Below the pieces are notes generated by a model, which had not been told where the DNA came from, ran no database searches, and saw only the letters and a program-made list of their open reading frames with translations. Position numbers and translations under genes: made by a program. 64,000 nt of DNA, from NCBI GenBank assembly GCA_001874305.1, contig MPCU01000005.1:124001-188000 (forward strand), written 5' to 3'. Shown here one piece after another: positions 1 to 9,557 of the stretch (position 1 is the first letter of the stretch; every line of letters starts with the position of its first letter). This stretch comes from Bacteriovorax sp. MedPE-SWde (GTDB taxonomy: Bacteria; Bdellovibrionota; Bacteriovoracia; Bacteriovoracales; Bacteriovoracaceae).

Positions 1-735
1 GTCGAAAATATCTGGGGATGGGGAATACAAGACAATCTATCTTATATTCAATATGTACAAAACTTTAAAGAAATAGAAAAAAGTAAGAAACCAGTCTTTT
101 CTATGATGAGCACGATAAGTCATCACATGAAGTTTAACAAAGTTCCTAACTCTCAAAAATATATTTTCAAAAACAAATCGGGAAAAAAAGAAGATTTTAT
201 AAATTCACTACATCTCTCCGACAAGTATCTATCTTCATTTATAAATGAGTTGAAGAAAAATAACCTCTATCAAAGTAGTATTATAATAATAACTGGAGAC
301 CATAGCTACCCAGGTGGAGAGCATGGGCTATATGACAATCAGGTTGGCCACTATGAGGAATTTTTTAGAACTCCCCTACTTGTGATATGGAAAGATAAAC
401 TTTCAGCTCAGAGGCTAAAATATAAGACGTCATCGCAGGTTGATATCTTGCCAACAATTTTAGATCTTATAGGTGAAAGCGGTATTTATAATTTTGTTGG
501 TGATTCAATATTAAGGGAAGAAAATAACTTCGCGCATCTCGTTCAGCCATATAATGGACAGTTTCTTAGTGTGGTAAAGTGGCCGTACAAATATGTCTGG
601 GCCAAGAGAAAAAATCGTGGGTTTTTATATGATTTAATGACTGATCCAAATGAGCTGAGTCCTATTAATAACGATGAAATCGAAGATAAGTATAGGAAGC
701 AGCTTGATTATATTTATTTGGATAACCTTAGATAA
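1..735 (+). CDS. LtaS-like sulfatase/phosphatase-superfamily phosphotransferase, C-terminal part
   Basis: The reading frame is open from base 1, so the gene starts outside the window and only the C-terminal part (about 244 residues) is seen. It carries the metal-site block GDHSYPGGEHG and the later QVDILPTILDLIG stretch, both typical of the sulfatase/alkaline-phosphatase fold used by LtaS and phosphoglycerol or phosphoethanolamine transferases. Such enzymes work outside the inner membrane, moving a phospho-alcohol from a phospholipid to a glycan or lipid. The membrane anchor expected at the N-terminus is not visible. Which head group is moved cannot be told. It converges with the GT-C-like gene at 745 with only 9 bases between them. 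Confidence 0.75.
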   Translation, partial: VENIWGWGIQDNLSYIQYVQNFKEIEKSKKPVFSMMSTISHHMKFNKVPNSQKYIFKNKSGKKEDFINSLHLSDKYLSSFINELKKNNLYQSSIIIITGDHSYPGGEHGLYDNQVGHYEEFFRTPLLVIWKDKLSAQRLKYKTSSQVDILPTILDLIGESGIYNFVGDSILREENNFAHLVQPYNGQFLSVVKWPYKYVWAKRKNRGFLYDLMTDPNELSPINNDEIEDKYRKQLDYIYLDNLR

Positions 736-740
736 CCTTA
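721..740. repeat. 10-bp tandem duplication at the end of the sulfatase-like gene
   Basis: The unit GATAACCTTA occurs twice back to back. The first copy is still coding and the stop codon of the sulfatase-like gene lies in the second. It looks like a small local duplication that leaves the protein end unchanged. Confidence 0.6.
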
Positions 741-744
741 AAGG

Positions 745-2187
745 CTACCTAAGTTTATATAAGCTATATTCATTAATTGTTGAAAGCTTTTGAGAGTTTA
801 AAATTAATGAATAACATGGATTATCAATATCAGCTCTTATAAGAGCATACTTAAACATTTTAAACTCTTCTAAATTTTCATCGCTTGAACAGCTTTTAGT
901 AAAATAAGCAGCAGGATTATGCTGATATTGAATTACTCGCATATTCAAAGGCGCATAGTACTGTTGTGACAAATTATCAGAATATAAGAGAGATTTAGAT
1001 GAAGGGTCTATATGCTTCCAAAAAGCAGTTAGAGGTATAACTTTCTTGATAACTTCATCTTCACTTAGATTAATATAATTCTTAGTCATCTTCTTAATTC
1101 TACTAAATGATTTATCTATCTTAGAATCTACCAGGCAGAGTATGAGTAGGATAATTGGCACATAGGTCTTCTTTGGAAGGACATTGCTAATATTACTAAA
1201 GATGTAATAAACCAATACAAAATATGCTGGAAATAAGAATCTAACTGCAGTTACACCACCATTTAGAAACATCATTATAGCGAAACTTGAAAATAAAAAG
1301 TACATAACCTTATTAGAATCATTTCTCTTATCAAGTATATTTTTAACAAAACATACCAAGGATAAAAGAAAAACAACTTTGCCTAGAAATAAGCTTTTAA
1401 TGTTCATCATAATAGAAACAAAAGTAGGCTTTGAAGACATATGATGTGAATAATAATCAATCATTGCTTGAGAAGCTGATCCTGGGATTTGTTCGATGAG
1501 ACCAGGAAAAAGAGGATTTCCAATATAATAGTAATTTCTAAAAAGTATAGGGCCCCAAGTTAATAGAGCAATAAGTGCAACAGATAGAACTTGAAGAGGT
1601 TTCTTTAAATGTAAATAAGTAAAAGTTAATGCAATTGGTATTATGTAGAGAATACCTGAACCCTTAATTGAAGGCGCTAAACCTAATAGAAACCCAAGTG
1701 TAATAAGCTCTTTTTTGCTAAGGGAATCTTTAACTCTTACTCTTTCGAAAAAGATATAGAGTAAGAGGATTGATAGGGCCAAAGGGCCATCGTTTTTAGC
1801 ATAAAGAAAGAAAGAAGATCCTTTAGCGATAGTTAGCAATGAAATACCTGCTAAAGCGGCATATACCTTGTCTTTATTCTTAATAGAATTAAAGACGAGA
1901 ATTGAGCCAATTCCTAGAGAGAAGAAATAATGTAGGAATTGAGAAGATACATGAGCTTTAAGCCCATAATCAAAAATATAATGTGGAATAACATATAAGA
2001 ACTCAAAAAAACCAGACATGAGAGAGCCTGGTATTGTTGTCCAGGCCTCAGTCCAAAGTCCATTTGAAAGATATTTTGCAATTACTATATGATAGTTTAT
2101 CGCATCAACATGTCCGTATATTACAAAGCTTTCAAGTGTTTTTAGTAAGAATATAATACCAAAAATTACAAAGAGAGAGCGTTTCAT
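745..2187 (-). CDS. polytopic membrane protein, GT-C/PMT-like glycosyltransferase
   Basis: A 480-residue protein of repeated hydrophobic segments after a short charged start. An aspartate in the first extracytoplasmic loop (VDAINYH, D28) sits where GT-C/PMT_2 glycosyltransferases have their catalytic acid. Such enzymes use polyprenyl-phosphate sugars to decorate glycans or lipids on the outer face of the membrane. Its start overlaps the stop of the GT2 gene at 2184 by four bases (ATGA), and that GT2 is the type that makes polyprenyl-phosphate sugar, so the two probably work as donor synthase and transferase. The substrate is unknown. Call from topology and context. Confidence 0.6.
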   Translation of the reverse strand: MKRSLFVIFGIIFLLKTLESFVIYGHVDAINYHIVIAKYLSNGLWTEAWTTIPGSLMSGFFEFLYVIPHYIFDYGLKAHVSSQFLHYFFSLGIGSILVFNSIKNKDKVYAALAGISLLTIAKGSSFFLYAKNDGPLALSILLLYIFFERVRVKDSLSKKELITLGFLLGLAPSIKGSGILYIIPIALTFTYLHLKKPLQVLSVALIALLTWGPILFRNYYYIGNPLFPGLIEQIPGSASQAMIDYYSHHMSSKPTFVSIMMNIKSLFLGKVVFLLSLVCFVKNILDKRNDSNKVMYFLFSSFAIMMFLNGGVTAVRFLFPAYFVLVYYIFSNISNVLPKKTYVPIILLILCLVDSKIDKSFSRIKKMTKNYINLSEDEVIKKVIPLTAFWKHIDPSSKSLLYSDNLSQQYYAPLNMRVIQYQHNPAAYFTKSCSSDENLEEFKMFKYALIRADIDNPCYSLILNSQKLSTINEYSLYKLR

Positions 2188-2969
2188 AATATATTGTTAA
2201 CACGACTCTTAGATTTTTCAATAAACGTTTTAATATCTGGTTTAAAAGACTCATCAAAAGAAGTTAGTACATTGAATTTAAAGATTGACCAAAGTGCTGA
2301 AAAACCATCTTTCCAACCAATCTTTTTACCTTCAGCGTAAGTTCTACCGTAATAAGAAATAGGAACTTCATAAATTCTAATCTCTGGAAGTTTAGCAATC
2401 TTAGCTGTCATCTCTGGTTCAATTCCAAATCTTTTTGAAGTTAGTTTCATGTTCTGAATTACTTCTCTTCTAAAAACCTTATAACAAGTTTCCATGTCTG
2501 ATAGGTTTAAGTTTGTGAACATATTTGAAAGTAATGTTAAGAACTGATTACCTTTGTAGTGCCAAAAATACAGAACCCTTGAAGCTTCACCTTTAAAACG
2601 AGAACCATAAACAACATCGGCTTTATCATTTAGAATTGGCTTTAGTAATACAGGGTACTCAAATGGATCATATTCCATATCTGCATCTTGAATTATCGCT
2701 ATGTCTCCAGAGATCTCAGTGAATCCTCGAGTAATTGCAGCACCCTTACCTTGATTAAAATCTTGGAAGAATAATTTTACTTTATCGTGATTTGAGAAGT
2801 TTCCTTCTAGTACAGTCTTCGTTTTGTCAGATGAAGCATCTTCAACAATAACTAACTCATAATCAGAAATGATATCTTTACAGCTCTCTAGTGCTCTAAA
2901 AACTGTATTTACTAATTCTACTACCGTTCTTTCTTCGTTATAAACTGGTATTACGACTGATAATTTCAA
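2184..2969 (-). CDS. GT2 family glycosyltransferase, polyprenyl-phosphate sugar synthase type
   Basis: The protein begins KLSVVIPVYNEE, the classic GT2 N-terminus, and has the metal and nucleotide motif DADMEYDP. It resembles dolichyl-phosphate mannose synthase-type enzymes that load a sugar onto undecaprenyl phosphate. There is no C-terminal membrane pair. I place the start at a TTG at 2969 because AGGAG lies at 2975-2979 with a proper spacing. A longer frame to 2990 exists but would run into the upstream DUF2079 gene and has no such site. It is coupled to the GT-C-like gene downstream. Confidence 0.8.
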   Translation of the reverse strand: MKLSVVIPVYNEERTVVELVNTVFRALESCKDIISDYELVIVEDASSDKTKTVLEGNFSNHDKVKLFFQDFNQGKGAAITRGFTEISGDIAIIQDADMEYDPFEYPVLLKPILNDKADVVYGSRFKGEASRVLYFWHYKGNQFLTLLSNMFTNLNLSDMETCYKVFRREVIQNMKLTSKRFGIEPEMTAKIAKLPEIRIYEVPISYYGRTYAEGKKIGWKDGFSALWSIFKFNVLTSFDESFKPDIKTFIEKSKSRVNNIL

Positions 2970-2974
2970 GATTA

Positions 2975-2979
2975 CTCCT
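2975..2979 (-). promoter_or_regulatory. ribosome binding site that decides a TTG start
   Basis: AGGAG on the minus strand lies five bases before the TTG at 2969. It overlaps the stop codon of the upstream DUF2079 gene, which suggests translational coupling and rules against the longer 2990 start. Confidence 0.6.
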
Positions 2980-4408
2980 AATAGATACAAGACTGAGGGA
3001 ACTTTCCCTTGGCCATGAAAATATGTTCTGTATTTATATAAATTTTATCACTAAATTCTTTACACTTATTTTTAATCGATAGAATTTTTGTTCTATCAAG
3101 AGGCCAGGTGTTACTTACACCAGATGTTTCTAGGATGATAACGTCATAGAAGTCTTCTAATGGACTCCATCTATGATGATGTAAGCTCATATTTGGTCTT
3201 AAAACTTTCGCTCCAATACCACCAGTAGTATAGATCTTTGCGTTGAGTGGTAACTCAGAAATAGAATTGTGCACAAGTTGACTAGTAGATCTCATTTCTT
3301 TGCTGGGGCTACATGCAGTTATTTTATTGAATACAAAATTTTTAAAAATCTTAGTATACATTGAACTACCACCAATAATTAGTAATAGAATGCATAAAAA
3401 TTTTAACTTTTTATTAGTTAAATGATTTTTGATATTAGAGAATGCCACTGTTGCAATCATAACTGCACCAAATTTAGATGCGTGATGGTAAGAATATCGA
3501 TTTATTATTATATGTATAGCTATTAGAGGTAATAAGAAGCAAAGCACAGATGTAAAGTAGTGATGTCTTAATTGGGTGAGGTTTTTAATCTCTTTACGCG
3601 CCACTAGAAATACTGGTATTAAATATGCAAAGAAGACTTTGAAAAAGTCTTTGTAATGAAATTCTTTTAGAATCTTTGTACCATAGATAATAGGGTCACT
3701 TATAATATTACCAAGGAATTGGTTACCATATCCTATAGTTTTACCAATTAAAATAGCTCTTAGTTTTAGTTCAAATATTATAAAGAAAGTAGAAATTACA
3801 AAAAGAATTAGAAAGCGTTGATATTGCTTTCTTAGTAAGAAGGCAAATGAAAGTCCAAAAATACCAAATGGAAATGTTTCTTTAAAAAAGCACAAAGAAA
3901 TACAAGCAATAAGAACCCCTTTAAAAGAGTCTTTAGAGAGTGAGTATACTAAGTATGCAAGAGGTAGGATTGCCCATGTTACAGGGTGTGCAGGATATAA
4001 AAGTCCACCAAGTATGCTTCTTGAAAAGAGTATTAAAGCTACAAAGAACAATGGGTGTTTTTGAATACTTTCACGCTGCTTTGTAAATATAAATAATGCA
4101 AAAGCTAAATACCAAAGCCACTCAAATATTAAAAGGCTAGATGGTGTATAAGAGAGTAGACGAACAAATGGAGCAGCCAAAAATATAACAGGATCAAAGT
4201 GCTCATTAAAAATAAATACATTTCTTATTGTATTAAATGGGTTCCATGTCTCAAAAAGCGAAAGATCGTAAATGGCCTGTTGATAGATAGTGTAATCAAC
4301 AACACTCATACAGTTAAAGGTTAAGCTTCTAATCATATGAATAAGCGGCAGCAAGCATAATACTACTGCTAAGATTAAGAGTATCTTGTTTTTAATTTGA
4401 TAATTCAT
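2978..4408 (-). CDS. DUF2079-type polytopic membrane protein
   Basis: A 476-residue protein with many hydrophobic helices. The N-terminal part, with SVVDYTIYQQ around residue 38 and NEHFDPV further on, matches what I know of the DUF2079 family, predicted GT-C-like membrane proteins of unknown substrate. It lies between two GT2 genes on the same strand, so it plausibly uses a polyprenyl-linked sugar made by one of them. The C-terminal 100 residues form a soluble tail. Function beyond membrane glycosylation is inference. Confidence 0.65.
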   Translation of the reverse strand: MNYQIKNKILLILAVVLCLLPLIHMIRSLTFNCMSVVDYTIYQQAIYDLSLFETWNPFNTIRNVFIFNEHFDPVIFLAAPFVRLLSYTPSSLLIFEWLWYLAFALFIFTKQRESIQKHPLFFVALILFSRSILGGLLYPAHPVTWAILPLAYLVYSLSKDSFKGVLIACISLCFFKETFPFGIFGLSFAFLLRKQYQRFLILFVISTFFIIFELKLRAILIGKTIGYGNQFLGNIISDPIIYGTKILKEFHYKDFFKVFFAYLIPVFLVARKEIKNLTQLRHHYFTSVLCFLLPLIAIHIIINRYSYHHASKFGAVMIATVAFSNIKNHLTNKKLKFLCILLLIIGGSSMYTKIFKNFVFNKITACSPSKEMRSTSQLVHNSISELPLNAKIYTTGGIGAKVLRPNMSLHHHRWSPLEDFYDVIILETSGVSNTWPLDRTKILSIKNKCKEFSDKIYINTEHIFMAKGKFPQSCIY

Positions 4409-4419
4409 ATTTAGCCTAA

Positions 4420-5175
4420 TTATGATTTTCTTACAGCACTAAGTAACCTTAAGTTACCGACTATTGTTTTCTTAAACGGCATTTTTGATTCACCAAGCTT
4501 TAAGTCATATCTTAATAAGAAAGGGACTTCTGTGCAGATGGCACCTTCATTATGACACTTAACAAGAACTTCAACCATTGAAGCGAAACTCTTTTCGAGT
4601 ACAACTTCTGGACCATATTTAGAAACAACTTTCTTAATAATATTTGGTGAATATAAACGGTAACCGCAAGAGTAATCTTTTACTCCCGGAATATTTCTTA
4701 ATAGTTTAAAGAGTAGACCAAGGCCAGCTGATAGAATTTGTCTCCACCATGCAACACCTTCGATTCTACTTCCTGGTCTATATCGCGAAGCTACAACAAT
4801 GTCGTAACCTTCCGCTATTCTAGGCATCATCCTTTCAAAGTTAATTGGATGATGTGAATTATCTCCATCCATTAGCCCACAAGCAAATGGAGGTGTCTCA
4901 GAATTACAAGCTGAGTTAAAGAGATTTAAGGCAGTATTTATTCCACCTGTTAAACCTTTGTTTACTTCATGCTTAACATATTCAAATTTTGTATTACATT
5001 TAAGGTTTTTTACAACCTCGTCAGTATCATCTTTACTGCAGTCATTAATAATTATAACTCTCGTTTCAAAGCTATTGCCATGAAGTGCGTTAAGTTTGTC
5101 AAAGTTCTCCATAAGCGGAGGAAGGTTTTCAGCTTCGTTATAACATGGCAGTGCAACAAGAATATATGGCTTCAT
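4420..5175 (-). CDS. GT2 family glycosyltransferase, DPM1-like
   Basis: 251 residues beginning MKPYILVALPCYNEAENLP, with MDGDNSHHP as the DXD-type motif and an ASRYRPGS segment, all usual in dolichyl-phosphate mannose synthase-like GT2 enzymes. It probably makes a polyprenyl-phosphate sugar for the neighbouring GT-C-like proteins. First gene of a four-gene minus-strand operon. It diverges from the membrane protein at 5206 across only 30 bases, a space that must hold both start regions. Confidence 0.8.
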   Translation of the reverse strand: MKPYILVALPCYNEAENLPPLMENFDKLNALHGNSFETRVIIINDCSKDDTDEVVKNLKCNTKFEYVKHEVNKGLTGGINTALNLFNSACNSETPPFACGLMDGDNSHHPINFERMMPRIAEGYDIVVASRYRPGSRIEGVAWWRQILSAGLGLLFKLLRNIPGVKDYSCGYRLYSPNIIKKVVSKYGPEVVLEKSFASMVEVLVKCHNEGAICTEVPFLLRYDLKLGESKMPFKKTIVGNLRLLSAVRKS

Positions 5176-5205
5176 ATTTAAAAGACCTTTAAGTATATTA
5201 GATTA

Positions 5206-6582
5206 ATGAATATTTTCCAAAAGATTAACACAAACGAAAAGTATAGAAAAATAATAATTTCAGTCATTCTAACTAAGTTAGCATTGATATTTATCGCGTC
5301 ATTTAATCAAATGGTGAGTCCTCATATTCACAGACAAGTGGATACTTTGGGCGTCGCAATGAGGTATTGGCTTAAAATGACACATGAGTCATTTTCTTTA
5401 GAAACGATACTGCCTGCCGTCATAAACTCTGGCTCTGGAAATGGTATTACTCCAATGGAGTTTCCAATTATTAACCTCTTATTGGCACCGTTCTTTATTG
5501 GTAGCGATCTCATTAATATCCCAATTGTTACACTTGTCTTCGTTGTATTAACGATAATCCTATGGAGGCTTAGCTATAAGTCTTGGGATGGAGTACAAAT
5601 TGGTAAAGTTGAAGTTAAGAATGTCATCCTATGGATGCCTATCTTATCATTAACTTCAATATACGCAGGTAAGTTTATACCAGATACGATTGCACTCTTT
5701 TTAATTCTAATTGCAGTTGGAAGATCTTGGGATAAGCCAAAAATTGAAAGTGTGCTTTATGCATCAGTAGCACTTCTCATCAAGCCAGTACTTGTAATTG
5801 GTTTTGGCTTGTTTTTATATAAAGATATTAAGGAAGTTGTAATTAGATATTGGTATATATGGCTTGTACCGATATTAGTTGCTCTTATTTATTATACTCT
5901 TGGAGTGGCTTTTATAACTGAGCATGGGAGCATGAATCTTTTTGCTATCGAAGTAAGAGGCTTAAGCAAAGGCCTATTAAATTTTGTAAAACACTCTTAT
6001 AAGTTTCCTAAGTTATTGAACGAAATGTTATTCATTCGTTTTGCTTCAATAGTAGTGTTTCCATTTATTATTATAAAACTGTTTAAACGTGACTCATTTG
6101 TAATAAGAAGCTTAATGATTCTGTCTCTACAACTATTATCTATAGCTATAATCGGTGGAAAGGAAGTATATGCACATGATTATTATTTTTTAGGTATGGT
6201 GCCTATTTTACTTTTACTGAGCTTTTCTGTTTTAAATAAAATCAATAATAAGTTAGTTGTCTTGGTTTTAATGATTTTTACTTTTCGCACTCTAGAAGTT
6301 TTTTATAGTGACAGTAAGCCAATATTTTCATCTAAGAAAAGACATTGGAGAATCACAGAGCAGTGTAGGCAGTTAAAAATTGAAAATAAGAACTTTCCTT
6401 GGAGTAAGAATGAAGTCTTCAGGACTTCAAATGAAGGCTATCCCCTACTTGCTATATGCCTGCGTGAAAGAGTTGGCTCTACATTTTCTAAATATGGAGT
6501 TCTCTATGCCACAGATGGCATTCCAGAAGGGTGTAGAGAAATAAAGAGATATAAGGATATTAAAGCAATAGAGTGTGAATAA
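5206..6582 (+). CDS. polytopic membrane protein, putative GT-C glycosyltransferase
   Basis: 458 residues, strongly hydrophobic, with a first loop containing HRQVDT at residues 42-47. An acidic residue there is the hallmark of GT-C/PMT-like glycosyltransferases. The C-terminal 90 residues are soluble and hold several cysteines (ITEQCRQL, AICLRE, EGCREIK), possibly an extracytoplasmic domain. The gene stands alone on the plus strand and ends inside a strong hairpin shared with the convergent wecB gene. Substrate unknown. Confidence 0.55.
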   Translation: MNIFQKINTNEKYRKIIISVILTKLALIFIASFNQMVSPHIHRQVDTLGVAMRYWLKMTHESFSLETILPAVINSGSGNGITPMEFPIINLLLAPFFIGSDLINIPIVTLVFVVLTIILWRLSYKSWDGVQIGKVEVKNVILWMPILSLTSIYAGKFIPDTIALFLILIAVGRSWDKPKIESVLYASVALLIKPVLVIGFGLFLYKDIKEVVIRYWYIWLVPILVALIYYTLGVAFITEHGSMNLFAIEVRGLSKGLLNFVKHSYKFPKLLNEMLFIRFASIVVFPFIIIKLFKRDSFVIRSLMILSLQLLSIAIIGGKEVYAHDYYFLGMVPILLLLSFSVLNKINNKLVVLVLMIFTFRTLEVFYSDSKPIFSSKKRHWRITEQCRQLKIENKNFPWSKNEVFRTSNEGYPLLAICLRERVGSTFSKYGVLYATDGIPEGCREIKRYKDIKAIECE

Positions 6583-6593
6583 CTCTATTGCTT
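6563..6593. terminator. bidirectional hairpin between convergent genes
   Basis: A perfect 12-bp stem (6563-6574 with 6582-6593) and a seven-base loop. It spans the stop codon of the plus-strand membrane protein and lies just past the end of wecB. It could stop transcription from both sides, though neither side has a long T run. Confidence 0.5.
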
Positions 6594-6600
6594 AGAAAAT

Positions 6601-7704
6601 CTAGAGTAAAGTGTCTAGGATGACTTTAGATGCAAAACCGTTACCGTATGGGTTTTGGTTTAGTGAAAATGAAGAGTAATATTCTTTATCAACTAAAAGT
6701 CTATTAGCAGTTTCAATAATCATTTCTTTGTTTGAGCCAAGAAGTATCGATACATTTGCAGTAACACCTTCAGGTCTTTCAGTATTTTCTCTAAGGACAA
6801 GAATTGGTTTTTTAAAGTATGGACCTTCTTCTTGTACACCACCTGAATCTGTTAAAATAAAGAATGACTTACTCATAAACCATGAGAAATCAACATAGTC
6901 TAAAGGCTTTAGTAGATGAACATTATCAACATCATCAAAATAACCATGAATAACATCTTTAACATTAGGATTTAAATGTACAGGTAGAACAAATTGAAGA
7001 TCTTTATTTTTACTTAGCTCAAGGATAGCTTTACAAATATTAACAAGTGGCTCTCCATGATTTTCTCTTCTATGCGTTGTAACAAGAACTAGTTTCTTAC
7101 TTGGATCAACGAAAGAATACTTTTCAGAAAGTTTATCAGCTAAGACTGAATTATTAATCGAGTCGGATGTAATTCTTAAGGCATCAATACTTGTATTACC
7201 AGTTACTACGACATTTTCAGTTATATTTTCTTTGTGCAAATTGGCCGCACTAGCATCTGTAGGAGGAAAGAAGTACTGAGCAAAAGCTGTAACTAGCCTT
7301 CTATTGGCTTCTTCAGGAAAAGGAGAATAAATATCACCGGTTCTAAGTCCAGCCTCAATATGTACAACTGGAATTTTTTGATAAAAAGCAGCAAGACCAC
7401 AAGTGAATGTTGTAGTTGTGTCACCTTGAACCATGACATAGTCAGGTTTTACTTCATCAAGAACATTAGACATCTTTGTTAATATATTTGCCGTCATATC
7501 CGCAAGAGATTGATTAGGCTTCATAATATCTAAATCATAGTCTGATATTATTTCGAAGAACTCTAGAAATGGGATGATCATATCTCTGTGCTGACCAGTT
7601 AGACATACGATTGCTTTATGTCCTCTATCTATAGTCTCTTTAATTACTGGTGCCATTTTAATTGCTTCTGGTCTTGTTCCGAAGCAGAATAATAATTTTT
7701 TCAT
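6601..7704 (-). CDS. wecB: UDP-N-acetylglucosamine 2-epimerase (non-hydrolysing)
   Basis: Interconverts UDP-GlcNAc and UDP-ManNAc in the cytoplasm. The sequence shows GTRPEAIKMAP near residue 9, HIEAGLRTG, FPEEANRR and the C-terminal TDSGGVQEEG block with RENTERPE, all classical for this family. At 367 residues it is the usual length. AGGGA lies just upstream of the ATG. No WecC dehydrogenase is in the window, so ManNAc may be used as such or oxidised by an enzyme coded elsewhere. It is a different branch from the FnlC-type epimerase at 18607. Confidence 0.92.
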   Translation of the reverse strand: MKKLLFCFGTRPEAIKMAPVIKETIDRGHKAIVCLTGQHRDMIIPFLEFFEIISDYDLDIMKPNQSLADMTANILTKMSNVLDEVKPDYVMVQGDTTTTFTCGLAAFYQKIPVVHIEAGLRTGDIYSPFPEEANRRLVTAFAQYFFPPTDASAANLHKENITENVVVTGNTSIDALRITSDSINNSVLADKLSEKYSFVDPSKKLVLVTTHRRENHGEPLVNICKAILELSKNKDLQFVLPVHLNPNVKDVIHGYFDDVDNVHLLKPLDYVDFSWFMSKSFFILTDSGGVQEEGPYFKKPILVLRENTERPEGVTANVSILLGSNKEMIIETANRLLVDKEYYSSFSLNQNPYGNGFASKVILDTLL

Positions 7705-7785
7705 ATTTATTCCCTAAAAATTGGATTGTAAGTCGTAATAATGTACCATAATAGCTAATTCTATGTGAATCATATTGGCTATATA

Positions 7786-8832
7786 ATGACTTTGAAAATA
7801 AAAAAAGTTTTATTTATTACTTTAAGATCGGATACAGGAGGTGGTCCTAAGCACTTGCTGGACCTTTGTACAGGGATAAAAGATATAGAGATTCATATCG
7901 CGTCTCCAACAACTTTGCCTTTTGGTGAAAAATTTCAATCAATAGCGACAGGTTTTATAGAATTGAAACATAGAGAGTTCTCTTTTATAAAATTATTTAA
8001 AATTTTACACTATTGTAAAGAAAATGGAATTGATTTGATACATTCTCATGGCAGAGGTGCTGGGCTATACTCCCGTATATTATACTTGTTTGGAGTAAGA
8101 GTTATTCATACTTTTCATGGTGCCCATTATGATAATAACTTCATTGGAAGAGTTAAAGTTTTGATTGATAAATTTTTAAAAAATAATTGTGATAATTATA
8201 TCTGTGTTTCTGAAGATGAGTTCAATAAAGCTAAAGAGATGAACTTTGTTGGTAATACTAAAGTAAGTGTAATAAATAACGGAGTTTCAATATTGAATAT
8301 AAGAGACTCTTTAAGTATTGGATTCCCTAAAGAAGGTGTTGAGTTTGGAACCTTAGCTAGACTTAGTTATCAAAAAGGGATTGATATTTTAATAGATGAG
8401 TTATCTAAGAATAAAACACCAAACCATTGGAAATTCATTATTGCTGGTGAAGGTGAAGAAGAGAGGTTTCTAAAAGAAAAGGTTAATAATTTAGGTTTAC
8501 AGGATAAGATAATATTTTTAGGTAATGTAAGTAAACCACTAGAGTTTCTAAATCGGATAGATGTGTACTTCTCAACGAGCCGATGGGAGGGGCTTCCGAT
8601 AGGCGTTCTAGAGGCTATGTCATTAGGTAAACCTTGTATATTAAGTAATGTTGAAGGACATAGAGAATTCAATAAGATCATGAACTCTGTTTTACTTTAT
8701 GATGATTTTGTTGAGGAGTGTCATGAAATAATATTAATGAAAGAGCAATATTCAAAAATGGCATTAAATAACGTTAAAGAAAACTTTTCATTAGAAAGTA
8801 TGTGTAATTCAACACGTAAGTTATTTATTTAA
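7786..8832 (+). CDS. GT4 family glycosyltransferase
   Basis: A two-domain GT4 (GT-B fold) enzyme. The N-terminal half has TGGGPKHLLDL and HSHGRGAGLYS. The C-terminal half has FGTLARLSYQKG, the donor-site entry, and the EX7E motif in EGLPIGVLE. It transfers a sugar from a nucleotide donor to a lipid-linked glycan in the cytoplasm. I chose the ATG at 7786; an in-frame GTG at 7765 would add seven residues. No strong ribosome site is visible for either. It ends eight bases into the convergent LicD-like gene. Confidence 0.85.
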   Translation: MTLKIKKVLFITLRSDTGGGPKHLLDLCTGIKDIEIHIASPTTLPFGEKFQSIATGFIELKHREFSFIKLFKILHYCKENGIDLIHSHGRGAGLYSRILYLFGVRVIHTFHGAHYDNNFIGRVKVLIDKFLKNNCDNYICVSEDEFNKAKEMNFVGNTKVSVINNGVSILNIRDSLSIGFPKEGVEFGTLARLSYQKGIDILIDELSKNKTPNHWKFIIAGEGEEERFLKEKVNNLGLQDKIIFLGNVSKPLEFLNRIDVYFSTSRWEGLPIGVLEAMSLGKPCILSNVEGHREFNKIMNSVLLYDDFVEECHEIILMKEQYSKMALNNVKENFSLESMCNSTRKLFI

Positions 8833-9538
8833 TGAGCCCGACATCTTTAGTTAAGATACGAATACTTCTTTGATCTAAACTCCATTTAGAATTAGGGACT
8901 TTGTAATCATCACCATATAACTCTTTTAAGTGCTTATCGGCATCAGTTTTTGAAGGCGCCATAAAGTTTAATCCCATAAACTCAATAGGTTCTAAGTCAA
9001 ACTTTGAAAATGTATTCTTGTGTGCTCTTAGGCCACCAATGAAATTAATTGTTTCACCCCAAGTCTTACCAGGAATACTTGAAAAGTCATATGTAGTGAA
9101 AAACCTCCCATCCTCTTTGACTACAAAGAAATCTACATGTGCTCCTTTGTATGAATAAGTTTTTTCTACTAGTGAATTATCACTCTTTAAAACTATAGTT
9201 CTGATTAATTTAAATCCTCTTTTGAGTAACTCTTTTTCGAGACGCACTAGGTCGTTAATGCTTTTGACAGCAAAGTCGATATCAAAGTCGTGAGAAATTA
9301 TAGAATTGTTTCTAAAGGCGCCGAGAAAGCTACCGAACTCTAACCAAACTTCAGATCTGGACTCTTGTATTGCCTCATGAAGTAGGTTGATTGCAGATGT
9401 TGAAGACATTTTAAACCTAAGGTTTACAAAGTAATATATAGGCTTTGAAAAGTACTTTTTTACAAGAGGAAGTAGTCCAATTACAGCGATAAACTCTTTT
9501 ATTTGTTCAAGAATAGTCATACTATATTGGTAACACAT
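8825..9538 (-). CDS. LicD/fukutin-family phosphotransferase-like protein
   Basis: The core has EFGSFLGAFR, HDFDIDFAV and the C-terminal ELYGDDYKVPNSKW, matching the LicD pattern (G-x-LLGAxR, DDDIDI-like acidic cluster, YGxDY near the end). LicD enzymes move a phospho-alcohol from a CDP carrier to a glycan. The second acidic motif is HDFDID instead of DDDID. The neighbour across 19 bases is TagD, which makes CDP-glycerol, so glycerol phosphate is a likely cargo. An inner ATG at 9520 is an alternative start. The true donor is unknown. Confidence 0.7.
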   Translation of the reverse strand: MCYQYSMTILEQIKEFIAVIGLLPLVKKYFSKPIYYFVNLRFKMSSTSAINLLHEAIQESRSEVWLEFGSFLGAFRNNSIISHDFDIDFAVKSINDLVRLEKELLKRGFKLIRTIVLKSDNSLVEKTYSYKGAHVDFFVVKEDGRFFTTYDFSSIPGKTWGETINFIGGLRAHKNTFSKFDLEPIEFMGLNFMAPSKTDADKHLKELYGDDYKVPNSKWSLDQRSIRILTKDVGLIK

Positions 9539-9557
9539 CTAATAAAGAACGGAAACT

